From assembly GCA_949300485.1 (NCBI GenBank), contig CASGEL010000004.1, positions 96,559 to 160,558 on the forward strand: a stretch of 64,000 nucleotides of DNA, written 5' to 3'. This document shows, in pieces, positions 8,675-17,408 of the stretch. The notes below the pieces were generated by a model. That model made no database searches, had not been told where the DNA came from, and worked only from the letters and a program-made list of their open reading frames with translations. Within the stretch, counting starts at the first letter, position 1; the number at the start of each line of letters is the position of its first letter. Position numbers and translations under genes: made by a program. Origin of the DNA: an uncultured bacterium. GTDB lineage: Bacteria > Cyanobacteriota > Vampirovibrionia > Gastranaerophilales > Gastranaerophilaceae.

Positions 8675-10024
8675 ATGTACGAATTTCACCCATATTTTAC
8701 AAATGATGGTTCTGTAGGCCTATATAGCCCATCATATGATGATATCTATCACAGCGTAACCGGAGCTTTAACTGAAGCATATGAAAAATTTATATTGCCA
8801 ATAGACATGCCTAGGTATATAAATAAAGATTCACTAAAAATTTTAGATATTTGTTATGGAATTGGTTATAACTCAAAATCATTTTTAAATTTTTTATATA
8901 ATAATTTTTCTCAAAATAATTCTGAAAAATTTTTAAATCATGCAAATAACAATATCGAAGCGATATATACCAATAAAAATAATGGACAAGCAGCACAATG
9001 TAACGATAAGATATATACCAATAACACCAGTGGAAAAGTGGACCAAAACAATTCTTTTAAAAATAATAACGCTACGATATATACAAATAATATTTTACCC
9101 AAAATATATATAAGAGCAGTAGATAATGATAAAATTTTAAGTTTTCTGTCACCATTCATAAAAACAGGTAAAAAAAATATCCAAAAGCAAAATTTAGATT
9201 TTGAATACAAAGCCGTCAACAAATTTTTGACACAGAATCAGAAATCTGATTATAAAAAAATAGATAACCAGATAAATTATTTTCTGCTAAGTCAAATTAT
9301 AAATAAAATACCCGAAATTTATGATAATAAAGACTTTATCGACATATTATTTTCAAAAGACTACTCAGAGTATTTCGAACCCGATATTAAAGGCATATTT
9401 AAGCTGTATAGAAGCAATATATATAAAACTATCCCCACAAACAATTCATTGCCCTTCTTACATAATATATATTATAAGTATGTAGCGAATTGTTATAAAA
9501 AGGGGTTAAAAGTCTATCCACTAAGCGATGTATCTTTTGAGCTAATAAATGGGGATGCTAGAAAGATTATTTCAAATGACACTAATGAGTATGATATAAT
9601 CTTTTTAGATGCATTTACGCCTTCAAAATGTCCATGTCTATGGTCGTTAGAATTTTTCAAAGAACTATACAAACATCTGAGCGCTGATGGAATTATATTG
9701 ACATACTCAACTTCAGCAGCAGTTAGAGCAGCAATGCTTGACAGTGGATTTGCAGTTGGGAAAATTTATAACGAAAGAGAAAATAAATTCACAGGCACTA
9801 CCGCAACTAAAGATTATAAACAAATAAAATATCAACTCTCAGAATACGATTTAGGGCTCTTAAAAACTAAGGCAGGTATATTTTATCGTGATCAAAATTT
9901 AACAGGCCTAAATGAGGCTATTATAAATACAAGAATAGAAGAAGTAAAAAACAGTAACAGAATTTCAAGTTCGAGATATAAACGCACATATAAACAGGAG
10001 GATTCATGCAATACGATGTTGTAA
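8675..10024 (+). CDS. MnmC-like SAM-dependent methyltransferase with Asn-rich insert
   Basis: This is probably a tRNA wobble-uridine (mnm5U-type) methyltransferase related to the N-terminal half of MnmC. The SAM motif is LDICYGIGYNSKS (residues 57-69), and the family motif IIFLDAFTPSKCPCLWS lies near residue 310, followed by GIILTYSTSAAVR. It is 449 residues, far longer than the usual domain of about 240, because of an Asn-rich insert (about 75-145) carrying three IYTN blocks and a further extension before the second motif. The last 19 bases overlap the next gene, an FAD oxidoreductase, which implies coupled translation. A GGGGGT stretch upstream lies rather far from the ATG. Confidence 0.78.
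   Translation: MYEFHPYFTNDGSVGLYSPSYDDIYHSVTGALTEAYEKFILPIDMPRYINKDSLKILDICYGIGYNSKSFLNFLYNNFSQNNSEKFLNHANNNIEAIYTNKNNGQAAQCNDKIYTNNTSGKVDQNNSFKNNNATIYTNNILPKIYIRAVDNDKILSFLSPFIKTGKKNIQKQNLDFEYKAVNKFLTQNQKSDYKKIDNQINYFLLSQIINKIPEIYDNKDFIDILFSKDYSEYFEPDIKGIFKLYRSNIYKTIPTNNSLPFLHNIYYKYVANCYKKGLKVYPLSDVSFELINGDARKIISNDTNEYDIIFLDAFTPSKCPCLWSLEFFKELYKHLSADGIILTYSTSAAVRAAMLDSGFAVGKIYNERENKFTGTTATKDYKQIKYQLSEYDLGLLKTKAGIFYRDQNLTGLNEAIINTRIEEVKNSNRISSSRYKRTYKQEDSCNTML
8963..9097 (+). repeat. Three degenerate IYTN-coding repeats in the methyltransferase gene
   Basis: The block GATATATACCAATAA or a close variant occurs three times, about 48 and 66 bases apart, each coding Ile-Tyr-Thr-Asn (residues 97, 113 and 135). 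The stretch is Asn-rich and unlike the conserved flanks, so it looks like repeat expansion inside a loop between SAM motifs. Confidence 0.6.
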
Positions 10025-11304
10025 TAGTTGGAGGAGGAACAGCCGGTTGTGCAGCTGCATACATGAGCGGAAAATTAGGATTAAAAACATTATTAATTGA
10101 AAAAAATATACACCTTGGTGGAACTATTACGTCCGGGCTTGTTATTCCGGTAATGAAATCAGGTAATAACCAGATAAATACTGAATTTAGAACTGAACTG
10201 ATAAATGAGTTAAGAAATCTTGGAGGACAAACAACTTATCAAGACAACCCAGCCTGGTTTAATCCTGAACTTACAAAAATTGCACTGGACAATCTTATGA
10301 GAAGAGCTCATGTTGATGTCTTTTTCGATACCCATATTATTGCTGTTAAAATTGTTAATAATAATATAAAAAAAATAAAATTATCCAAGGAAATATTATC
10401 AGTATCTACCGAAGAGATAGATATGGATCAAAAAAGATTATCGGTATCTATCGAAACGAAGTATGTTGTAGATGCAACAGGAAATTGCGAAATTGGAAAA
10501 ATTTCAAATTGCAGATTTTTAGAAAAAGATAAAGAATTTCAACCAGTGACTTTGAGATTTATGATGGGTGGAATTGATTTAAATATATTTTCTAAATGGC
10601 TTGAAGAATTTGATACGGACAGAAATGTTACGACTGTAGAAAGAATAAATGGTCATATACACCTTTCTACTGCGTATACGTGGGATAAGGATCGAAAATG
10701 GGCTCTAGCCCCGCTATTTAAGGATGCAGTAAAGAAAAAAATCCTCAAACGCTATGATACAAATTATTTTCAGATATTTACAGTACCTGGAATGCGTGGT
10801 ACTATAGCGTTTAACTGTCCTCGTATAATTGATTACAACAATTCTCTTGAAATTAAGAGCATTTCAAAAGCTTTGATCCTTGCCAGGCAAAATATTTACA
10901 GATATTTGCAGTTTTGCAGAGAATACTTTCCAGGGTTTGAAAAAGCTTATATTTCAAACATAGCAGATATGCTTGGAGTAAGGGTTTCCAGAAGAATCAT
11001 GGGTAAATATATTTATACTATAGAGGATTTAAAATCAGGAAAAAAATTTGAAAACCCTGTTGTTATATCGGATTACCCTGTAGATGTGCATTCTAATAAA
11101 AAAAATTCATCCACACTGCAGACATATCAAGAATATCAACTACCTATAGAAAGTCTTATGTCCGCAGATATAGATAATTTATTTGTTGCAGGGCGCTGCT
11201 TGTCAGCAGATTATATGGCGCAGGGGGCTTTAAGAGTCCAGTCAAGCTGTTTCTCAATGGGTGAAGCTGTGGCCAAATATATATATAAAACTATAAATGA
11301 ATAA
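10006..11304 (+). CDS. FAD-dependent oxidoreductase
   Basis: This is a 432-residue flavoprotein. The N-terminal dinucleotide fold is clear: DVVIVGGGTAGCAAAYM (residues 4-20), followed by LLIEKNIHLGGTITSG, where the ribose-binding Glu and a GG motif position FAD. The C-terminal NLFVAGRCLSADYMAQGALRV and SSCFSMGEAVAKY are typical of the FAD_oxidored (PF12831) family. It starts with a strong AGGAGG site inside the end of the methyltransferase gene (19-base overlap). In E. coli MnmC the methyltransferase is fused to an FAD oxidoreductase of the DAO type; this protein is of a different FAD family, so a matching tRNA role is only suggestive. Confidence 0.82.
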   Translation: MQYDVVIVGGGTAGCAAAYMSGKLGLKTLLIEKNIHLGGTITSGLVIPVMKSGNNQINTEFRTELINELRNLGGQTTYQDNPAWFNPELTKIALDNLMRRAHVDVFFDTHIIAVKIVNNNIKKIKLSKEILSVSTEEIDMDQKRLSVSIETKYVVDATGNCEIGKISNCRFLEKDKEFQPVTLRFMMGGIDLNIFSKWLEEFDTDRNVTTVERINGHIHLSTAYTWDKDRKWALAPLFKDAVKKKILKRYDTNYFQIFTVPGMRGTIAFNCPRIIDYNNSLEIKSISKALILARQNIYRYLQFCREYFPGFEKAYISNIADMLGVRVSRRIMGKYIYTIEDLKSGKKFENPVVISDYPVDVHSNKKNSSTLQTYQEYQLPIESLMSADIDNLFVAGRCLSADYMAQGALRVQSSCFSMGEAVAKYIYKTINE

Positions 11305-11307
11305 TCA

Positions 11308-12660
11308 TTATTTTCCAATTTTGCTTCTTAACACTTGCATTGCATTTAAGAGTGGGTCTATCGTTGTTGAATATGGCGGAGAATAAGTTAAATCGTTATT
11401 GCTGTATTCGTCAACCGTCATATGAGCAAGCAATGCAGGGGTTAGTGAGTTTATTCGTTTATCTGCTCCAATAGATCCAATAGCCTGAGCTCCAAGTAAC
11501 AAACCCGTAACTTTATCTGCTATTACTTTTAGATAAATTTCTCCGGCGCCTGGCATATAACCGACTCTGTCTGACTTATCAACTCTGACAGAAACGGGAT
11601 TGAACCCCGCAACAATTGCCTGTTTTTCAGTTAATCCAGTCATTGACATTGTAGTATTCATACATCTAGATACAGCCGACCCAAGAACACCCTCAAATTG
11701 TTCAAAAATACCTGCAGCATTCATTGCAGCACAGCGGCCCTCTTTATTTGCAGTTGATCCAAGCGGTATCCAAACATTTCTCCCACTTACTATGTGTCTT
11801 TTTTCTGCACAATCTCCGCAAGCATATATATTTTCCACAGATGTTTGCATGAGCTTATTAACCTTAATTGAACCTGACTCACCCAGTACAATTCCTGCTT
11901 CTGATGCAATCTCTGTATTAGGAATTACACCAGCACAAATAACAACCATTCCTGTATTAATTTCTTTTCCGGAGAGGGTTTTTACAGTATGCACCTCAGA
12001 ATTACTACCTAAAAATTCTGACACAATTTCTCCTGTTAAAAACTCAAAATTACCTAAATTTTCTTCATTAAGTCTATTCATTATTAGTTCTGACATATCA
12101 TCATCAAATATAGAAATAATTTTTTCATTCTTTTCAATAACAGTGACCTTTAATCCGTTTTTAACAAATGCTTCTAACATTTCAAGTCCAATATAACCAC
12201 TTCCAATTATTGTAGCGTGTTTAACTGTCTGCATTTTATTTTTTATATTTATAGCATCTTCAATTTTTCGGACAGTATAAACATTTCTAAAATTAGCAAC
12301 ATTTTCTATTTTAGGTATGATTGGCCTTGCTCCGGTTGCAATAATTAATTTGTCATAATCAGCCAAATGAGCGCTATCATTACTGCAAATAAGAACTTGT
12401 TTTTGCGGGATGAGTATTTTTATAACCTTAGATTTTAAATATACGTCTATCCCCATAGAATTAAATTCTTCTACAGAACGCACCAGTAAAGATTGATAAT
12501 CCTCGAAATTTCCTTCTACGTAGTACGGTATTCCGCATGATGAGTATGATACATGACTATCATCTGTATATATTGAAACCTTTGAGTCTGGAAGTAAACG
12601 CTTTATTTTTGAAGCTGCTTTTGCACCTGCTGCAACTCCGCCAATTATAAGAATATTCAT
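11308..12660 (-). CDS. CoA-disulfide reductase / NADH oxidase-type flavoprotein
   Basis: This is a 450-residue pyridine-nucleotide disulfide oxidoreductase of the Nox/Cdr branch, which reduces O2, peroxide or CoA disulfide with NAD(P)H. FAD motif: IIGGVAAGAKAASK (residues 5-18). The single active-site cysteine is Cys42 in SYSSCGIPYYVEG. A second NAD-binding motif, TIIGSGYIGLEM, lies near residue 150, and the second FAD motif NIYACGDCAE lies near 275. The C-terminal dimerisation domain is present. It converges on the preceding FAD gene with a 3-base gap. A role in oxygen or redox defence fits the anaerobic character of the window. Physiological substrate unknown. Confidence 0.87.
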   Translation of the reverse strand: MNILIIGGVAAGAKAASKIKRLLPDSKVSIYTDDSHVSYSSCGIPYYVEGNFEDYQSLLVRSVEEFNSMGIDVYLKSKVIKILIPQKQVLICSNDSAHLADYDKLIIATGARPIIPKIENVANFRNVYTVRKIEDAINIKNKMQTVKHATIIGSGYIGLEMLEAFVKNGLKVTVIEKNEKIISIFDDDMSELIMNRLNEENLGNFEFLTGEIVSEFLGSNSEVHTVKTLSGKEINTGMVVICAGVIPNTEIASEAGIVLGESGSIKVNKLMQTSVENIYACGDCAEKRHIVSGRNVWIPLGSTANKEGRCAAMNAAGIFEQFEGVLGSAVSRCMNTTMSMTGLTEKQAIVAGFNPVSVRVDKSDRVGYMPGAGEIYLKVIADKVTGLLLGAQAIGSIGADKRINSLTPALLAHMTVDEYSNNDLTYSPPYSTTIDPLLNAMQVLRSKIGK

Positions 12661-12706
12661 ACAAATAATCTAAATTATTCGCAGGCTAAATACATTACAC
12701 AACAGA

Positions 12707-12847
12707 CTAATTACAACTGTAAGTATTTAAAATAACTGCTTTCATAAATTCACAGTAACTATCTTTATCCTCATCAATATTTTCAGCTTTTTTAATTAAG
12801 TTCTTCAGTTCAACAATAATTTGCTTTCTTAACAGGTCTTCATACAT
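12707..12847 (-). CDS. Possible small protein, 46 residues
   Basis: A 46-codon frame runs MYEDLLRKQIIVELKN... to NTYSCN, with a helical, charged composition typical of small soluble proteins. A GGGGTGTG stretch lies 7 bases before the ATG and could serve as a ribosome site. It ends 47 bases before the start of the flavoprotein gene on the same strand, so it could be a leader cistron. Nothing else supports it and I do not recognise it. The rest of the 12661-12951 gap shows no other feature to me. Confidence 0.35.
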   Translation of the reverse strand: MYEDLLRKQIIVELKNLIKKAENIDEDKDSYCEFMKAVILNTYSCN

Positions 12848-12951
12848 GTTTTATACACACCCCGTATTATCTAATCACATATAAATAATCGGAGTATTTT
12901 TCTAAAACTTTAACTAAATAAGGAAAATGTAACAAAAGTTTAATATAATAA

Positions 12952-14874
12952 TTATTCTATCATTTTACCTTCAAAAAGATCCATTACCATATTTACCTCA
13001 TCAGAATGAAATGAATGATCAGCTTGTCCATTTAACGGAGTTTTTGCTTGTGTTTCAGAAATTTGTTCCTCATCTGATTGCTGCTCTGTTTGGGCTTCTA
13101 AAGCTGATCCGATCTCATCTTCAGGTATTTCCGGAGGAGTCTGTACAAATGAGCGTGGCTTTACATCAACAACAGGTTCAGACTTATCGTCACTGTTATC
13201 ACTGACAGATTGAGATTTCCTGATATTATCATCTCCGGCTTCAGGCGATCTTACAATAATTTTTTTTACGCTAGTTCCAAATAGATGATTAGCAGCATCT
13301 ACAATAAATGAATACTTACTGCCTTCTGGTCCAAATTGTTTTAGCCAACTCTGGTTTTTAATAGATATAATAATTTCTTCAGATGTAAGCTTAACTGGCT
13401 GAGCCTGCTGTTTTAATATTGCTCGAGATGGGAAACTTGAAACATTATCTAAGAATTTAACCCATAATGCTTTTATTGAAGAAGTTTCTGATGCTTTTGA
13501 CATAGGAACTGCATCAGTAAGAACTTCCTCTTCAGTCACAAAATTCTCAGTTGGTTTTTCTTCCTTACTATTTGGTTTATCTGTATTTTTAGTATCTGCT
13601 ACTTGCTGAAAATGAATTTTTATATCTTTTGCTGAAGGCTTCTTTATTTCCTGTTTATATACTGGTGAAGGAGGTGTGTTGTAAGGGGAAGTATTTAATT
13701 GAGTCTTCTGCCCTACACCTGTTTCCAGCAATGTTATCCTGCGCTGTAAATCCTCCAACTTCGTATTTTCAATCAGATTAGACATATCAAGAATAGCTAC
13801 ATCAAGCCACAACTTTGGATTTGCAGTAAGCTTTAATTCTTTTATATATGATGCACACTTGTCAATAAGTGATACTACTTGATGAACCTCGATGGCAGAA
13901 ACTTTTTCAGTCAATATTTTAAGTTGTTCAGAATTAAGCTGCACAACAGTATTACTTATATTGTTTTCTGAGGATTTTAAAATTAATACATTTCGTAAAT
14001 ATTCGAGTAAATTTGATAATATTTGTACAGGTTCATTACCTTGATTATATATGTCATTTAAAACATTTAATGCTTCACTTTGATGTGATAGTGCAATATT
14101 TTCAAATAATAAAGTTAAAGAATCAAAGGACAATCTGCCCAAAAGAGTATTTATATCATCAACAGAAATTGCTTTATCTTCTGAATTTAATACACTAAGT
14201 TGATCTAGCAGAGCAATACTATCTCTCATTCCCCCGGCCGAATTTTGAGCTATGTAAGCTAAAGCGTCATCTGTAATATTGATACCCTCGCTATCAGAAA
14301 TATAGCGAAGATGCTTTGTAATATCTTCTGTTGTTATTCTTTTGAAGTCAAATCTTTGACAGCGGCTCTTAATCGTATCAAGAACTTTATGCACCTCTGT
14401 TGTTGCAAGGATAAATATAACATTTTTCGGAGGCTCCTCTAAAGTCTTTAACAAGGCATTAAATGCCTGATTAGTCAACATATGGACTTCATCTATAATA
14501 TATATCTTGTATCTGCTTTGTACAGGAGCAAGTGCAACTTTCTGAATAATTTCGTCTGCATCATTAACAGATCTGTTACTTGCAGCATCAATCTCTATAA
14601 CATCAATAGGAATTGCATTAGTAATATTTCTACAATTTTCACACTCATTACATGGGGATACTGTCGGACCTTTTTCACAATTTAAAGATTTTGCAAAGAT
14701 TCTTGCAGTAGAAGTCTTACCCGTACCTCTAGGTCCAGTAAAAAGATAAGCATGAGATATTCTATTCATTGTTATGGCATTTGCCAAAGCTTTTTTAATA
14801 TGTTCCTGACCAACTATCTGTTCAATACTCTGTGGTCTGTATTTACGATACAAAGGTATATAATTCATATTCAT
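12952..14874 (-). CDS. dnaX: DNA polymerase III subunit gamma/tau
   Basis: DnaX is the AAA+ motor of the clamp loader, which opens the sliding clamp and organises the replisome. Of 640 residues, the first 360 or so are the conserved ATPase: Walker A GPRGTGKTS (47-55), a zinc module with Cys66, 75, 78 and 81, Walker B IIDEVHML and the sensor segment KSRCQRFDF. The C-terminal third is low-complexity (acidic, Gln/Ser-rich) around a more ordered segment near residues 480-540, as in tau proteins. A run of eight A residues in the coding strand (13260-13267, about codon 536) is a possible slippage site. It diverges from the LD-carboxypeptidase gene with a 43-base gap. Confidence 0.95.
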   Translation of the reverse strand: MNMNYIPLYRKYRPQSIEQIVGQEHIKKALANAITMNRISHAYLFTGPRGTGKTSTARIFAKSLNCEKGPTVSPCNECENCRNITNAIPIDVIEIDAASNRSVNDADEIIQKVALAPVQSRYKIYIIDEVHMLTNQAFNALLKTLEEPPKNVIFILATTEVHKVLDTIKSRCQRFDFKRITTEDITKHLRYISDSEGINITDDALAYIAQNSAGGMRDSIALLDQLSVLNSEDKAISVDDINTLLGRLSFDSLTLLFENIALSHQSEALNVLNDIYNQGNEPVQILSNLLEYLRNVLILKSSENNISNTVVQLNSEQLKILTEKVSAIEVHQVVSLIDKCASYIKELKLTANPKLWLDVAILDMSNLIENTKLEDLQRRITLLETGVGQKTQLNTSPYNTPPSPVYKQEIKKPSAKDIKIHFQQVADTKNTDKPNSKEEKPTENFVTEEEVLTDAVPMSKASETSSIKALWVKFLDNVSSFPSRAILKQQAQPVKLTSEEIIISIKNQSWLKQFGPEGSKYSFIVDAANHLFGTSVKKIIVRSPEAGDDNIRKSQSVSDNSDDKSEPVVDVKPRSFVQTPPEIPEDEIGSALEAQTEQQSDEEQISETQAKTPLNGQADHSFHSDEVNMVMDLFEGKMIE

Positions 14875-14917
14875 GATAAAGTAATTATATCAAATAATCT
14901 GCTAAATAGGATGATTT

Positions 14918-15814
14918 ATGAACATAATTAAACCAAAAAAATTAAAATGTGGAGATACAATTGCATTTGTCGCGCCTTCAGGACCAGTTAATAAGGAACT
15001 AGTAAAAAAGGCCGAATTATACTTTAGAAAAAGAGGCTATAACGTTAAACTAGAAAAAAATATATTTAACGAATACATGTATCTTGCAGGTAGAGATAAT
15101 GAGCGTCTTGAAGATTTATACAGTGCTTTTGAAGATAATTATGTTGATGCAATACTATGTATAAGAGGAGGATATGGAACCATCCGCCTAGCAAAACAAA
15201 TTGATTACGATATTATAGCAAATCACCCAAAAATATTTTGCGGATATTCTGATATTACTGCTCTCAATGCTCTTCTATATAAAAAATGCGGACTAATTTC
15301 ATTTTCCGGGCCAATGGCTCAAAGCGACTTTTCAAATGAAAGAATAGATAAATACACAGAAACAAAATTTTTTGAAACATTAACCGAATGTAGTAATGAA
15401 ATTCAACCAATACAAGAAAAAATTTATAATAAAGGAAACTGTTCAGGAACTTTTATCGGAGGAAATCTTGCAACATTTGTATCTTTATGTGGCTTGGATT
15501 TTATTCCTGATGAAAAATTTATTTTCTTTGCTGAAGACTTAAACGAAGAGGCTTATAAAGTTGACAGATATTTTACTCAACTGTTAAATATTGAAAAATT
15601 TAAAGCAAATTTATCAGGAATTATTCTTGGAGATTTTATTGGTGCAAATAATGAAGATATTGATACATATTTTGAAAATCTTGGTCAAGAGTTAAATATC
15701 CCAATATCTGCAGGCTTTCCAATTTCACATAGTGAAACAAAAGCTACTATCCCATACGGAGCATTTGCAAACTTTGAGAATAACAAAATTAAATTTTCAG
15801 ATTTTATGGTCTAA
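14918..15814 (+). CDS. LD-carboxypeptidase (peptidase family S66)
   Basis: This enzyme removes the terminal D-Ala from tetrapeptides during murein recycling (LdcA-type), or hydrolyses a related substrate such as microcin. It has 298 residues, the usual length. The nucleophile is predicted as Ser111 in CGYSDITALN. The other triad members are a Glu in FAEDLNEEAYK (near 207) and a His in FPISHSETKA (near 270). No signal peptide is present, consistent with a cytoplasmic recycling enzyme. AGGATG precedes the ATG. Its 3' end overlaps the convergent stress-protein gene by 11 bases. Confidence 0.9.
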   Translation: MNIIKPKKLKCGDTIAFVAPSGPVNKELVKKAELYFRKRGYNVKLEKNIFNEYMYLAGRDNERLEDLYSAFEDNYVDAILCIRGGYGTIRLAKQIDYDIIANHPKIFCGYSDITALNALLYKKCGLISFSGPMAQSDFSNERIDKYTETKFFETLTECSNEIQPIQEKIYNKGNCSGTFIGGNLATFVSLCGLDFIPDEKFIFFAEDLNEEAYKVDRYFTQLLNIEKFKANLSGIILGDFIGANNEDIDTYFENLGQELNIPISAGFPISHSETKATIPYGAFANFENNKIKFSDFMV

Positions 15815-16661
15815 TCAGTAATACATCGGACTTTGCGCTCTCCAAAATTCTTTTACTAACTGAGCTTAAAAGAAATTTTGAAAGATATTTTCTGTTGTGG
15901 ATACCACATACCGTAAGATCTATTTCATTTTTAGATATATATTTTATAACTTCTGTTGAAGGATTCCCACTTAACACAGTTTTTTTGCCAACTGCTAAAC
16001 CTTTATCGTTTATTAATCTTTCAAATTTATTTAAAAGCATCATTGCAGCAGTCCCTTGCTTTTTGTCAATATCAAGAATCCAGTTAGAATCAATGTTTCC
16101 TTCCAGAAAAAGATAATCCGGAATCTCATATACCGTTATCAATTCAATTTCTCTATCTGCAAAATTATACAAATCCAATGAATGTACAACTGCAGAATAA
16201 GTCATATCAGTTGAATCAACTGCAAATAAAACTTTCTGTCCGGAGTTTCTTTCTTTTGATATGTAAGTTGATATATCTGCAACTGATGCAATCTCTTGTG
16301 ATACTGACCCAAGCCATTTTTGGATACCTTTTTTACCATGAGATCCTAGAACTATACAATTGTAATCTTTTTTATTACATGCTTCTAAGATACAATCTAC
16401 CGTTGCTCCACACATTTTTATCTTCTCTTCTATATGGAACCCAAGTTCTGCTAAAAATTTTTCTGAATAATTAAGTATTGAATCAGCAGAATTAGCACAC
16501 ATACTGCCAAAATCACTATCTTCTACAGAAATAGTATCCGGCAAAAAACTCCAATCTATAGCACATAATATATCAATACTAAAATCCTTAGCCCAACTCG
16601 AAAAATTTTGAATTGCATGATAACTTATTTTTGATCCGTCGGTACAAAATAAAACTCGCAT
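15804..16661 (-). CDS. Universal stress protein, two tandem UspA domains
   Basis: This is a 285-residue protein made of two Usp folds (about 1-140 and 145-285). Each begins with a beta strand followed by an Asp (VLFCTDGS at 3-10; VLFAVDSTDMT near 144). The first domain ends with VLGSHGKKGIQKWLGSVSQEI, close to the G-2x-G-9x-G(S/T) nucleotide-binding pattern. The second, VCGIHNRKYLSKFLLSSVSKRIL, has lost some of those glycines. One domain may therefore bind ATP and the other be structural. AAGGAGAAA precedes the ATG. Role: stress adaptation, otherwise unspecified. Confidence 0.88.
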   Translation of the reverse strand: MRVLFCTDGSKISYHAIQNFSSWAKDFSIDILCAIDWSFLPDTISVEDSDFGSMCANSADSILNYSEKFLAELGFHIEEKIKMCGATVDCILEACNKKDYNCIVLGSHGKKGIQKWLGSVSQEIASVADISTYISKERNSGQKVLFAVDSTDMTYSAVVHSLDLYNFADREIELITVYEIPDYLFLEGNIDSNWILDIDKKQGTAAMMLLNKFERLINDKGLAVGKKTVLSGNPSTEVIKYISKNEIDLTVCGIHNRKYLSKFLLSSVSKRILESAKSDVLLIRP

Positions 16662-16790
16662 AATTTCTCCTTTTTTATGAAAATAAAATATGTTAAGGAA
16701 AATTACATTAGCTAGTCATATATATATTTTTCTGATATGATGATTGTATAGAATAATATTATTTTTGTTGTATTAGGACTAGTTATAGTA

Positions 16791-17405
16791 ATGCCAGCTG
16801 AAGAAAATGTAAAACTTAGAGAATATAAGGATTTAATAGAAATTATAGCCAAGGTTGAGTATCAAAAATTTTCGCGATCTCATCTTATTGAATTGCCTGA
16901 ATTAATAAATATCGGGACTCACGCTTTGTATATTCTTTTTAAAAATCATAAACCTGAAACTTATAACAGTACCTATCTATCAACTGCAATAAAATGGGCT
17001 ATACGAAATGAAGTAAGAAGAAGATACAAATGGTATACTCTTAAAAACAAGCAGACTACGCCCGAAGAAGATTTTGACAATGAGGTTGAATTAAGGGCTG
17101 AAGTTTACAAAAATATCCTATCAATAGAAGAATTGCAGGAAGCAGAAGTTCCTACTCAGATAAAATCAAATACAAAAACACCTGAAGAAAGTATAGAATT
17201 TTCTGAATTAAAAGATGGCATTATGGAAGCGATGAAAAAACTTCCTCCAAGAGAAAGGGAACTCATTGAATACAAATTCTTTAAAGAAAAAAAATTGCGA
17301 GAGATAGCCGAAGAATTCAATATATCTCAATCGAGAATTTCAAGAATAATTCAAACGGGTTTAGATAGAATAAAAAAAGACTTGGCAAAACAGGGGATCA
17401 TTTAG
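16791..17405 (+). CDS. RNA polymerase sigma-70 family factor
   Basis: This is a 204-residue alternative sigma factor. The N-terminal half resembles region 2 (LPELINIGTHALYILFK, then AIKWAIRNEVRRRYK), which binds core enzyme and the -10 element. The C-terminal part is region 4: LPPRERELIEYKFFKEKKLREIAEEF followed by the helix-turn-helix ISQSRISRIIQTGLDRIK (about 175-195). There is no obvious region 3 and no anti-sigma gene beside it. It is the first gene of a close five-gene run, with gcvPB starting 3 bases after its stop. The target promoters are not evident. Confidence 0.86.
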   Translation: MPAEENVKLREYKDLIEIIAKVEYQKFSRSHLIELPELINIGTHALYILFKNHKPETYNSTYLSTAIKWAIRNEVRRRYKWYTLKNKQTTPEEDFDNEVELRAEVYKNILSIEELQEAEVPTQIKSNTKTPEESIEFSELKDGIMEAMKKLPPRERELIEYKFFKEKKLREIAEEFNISQSRISRIIQTGLDRIKKDLAKQGII

Positions 17406-17408
17406 GAT

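Noticed and set aside
8963..9097. Three similar blocks considered as a CRISPR-like array
   Set aside because: They are in frame, imperfect, unevenly spaced and AT-rich, and code for IYTN in a methyltransferase gene.
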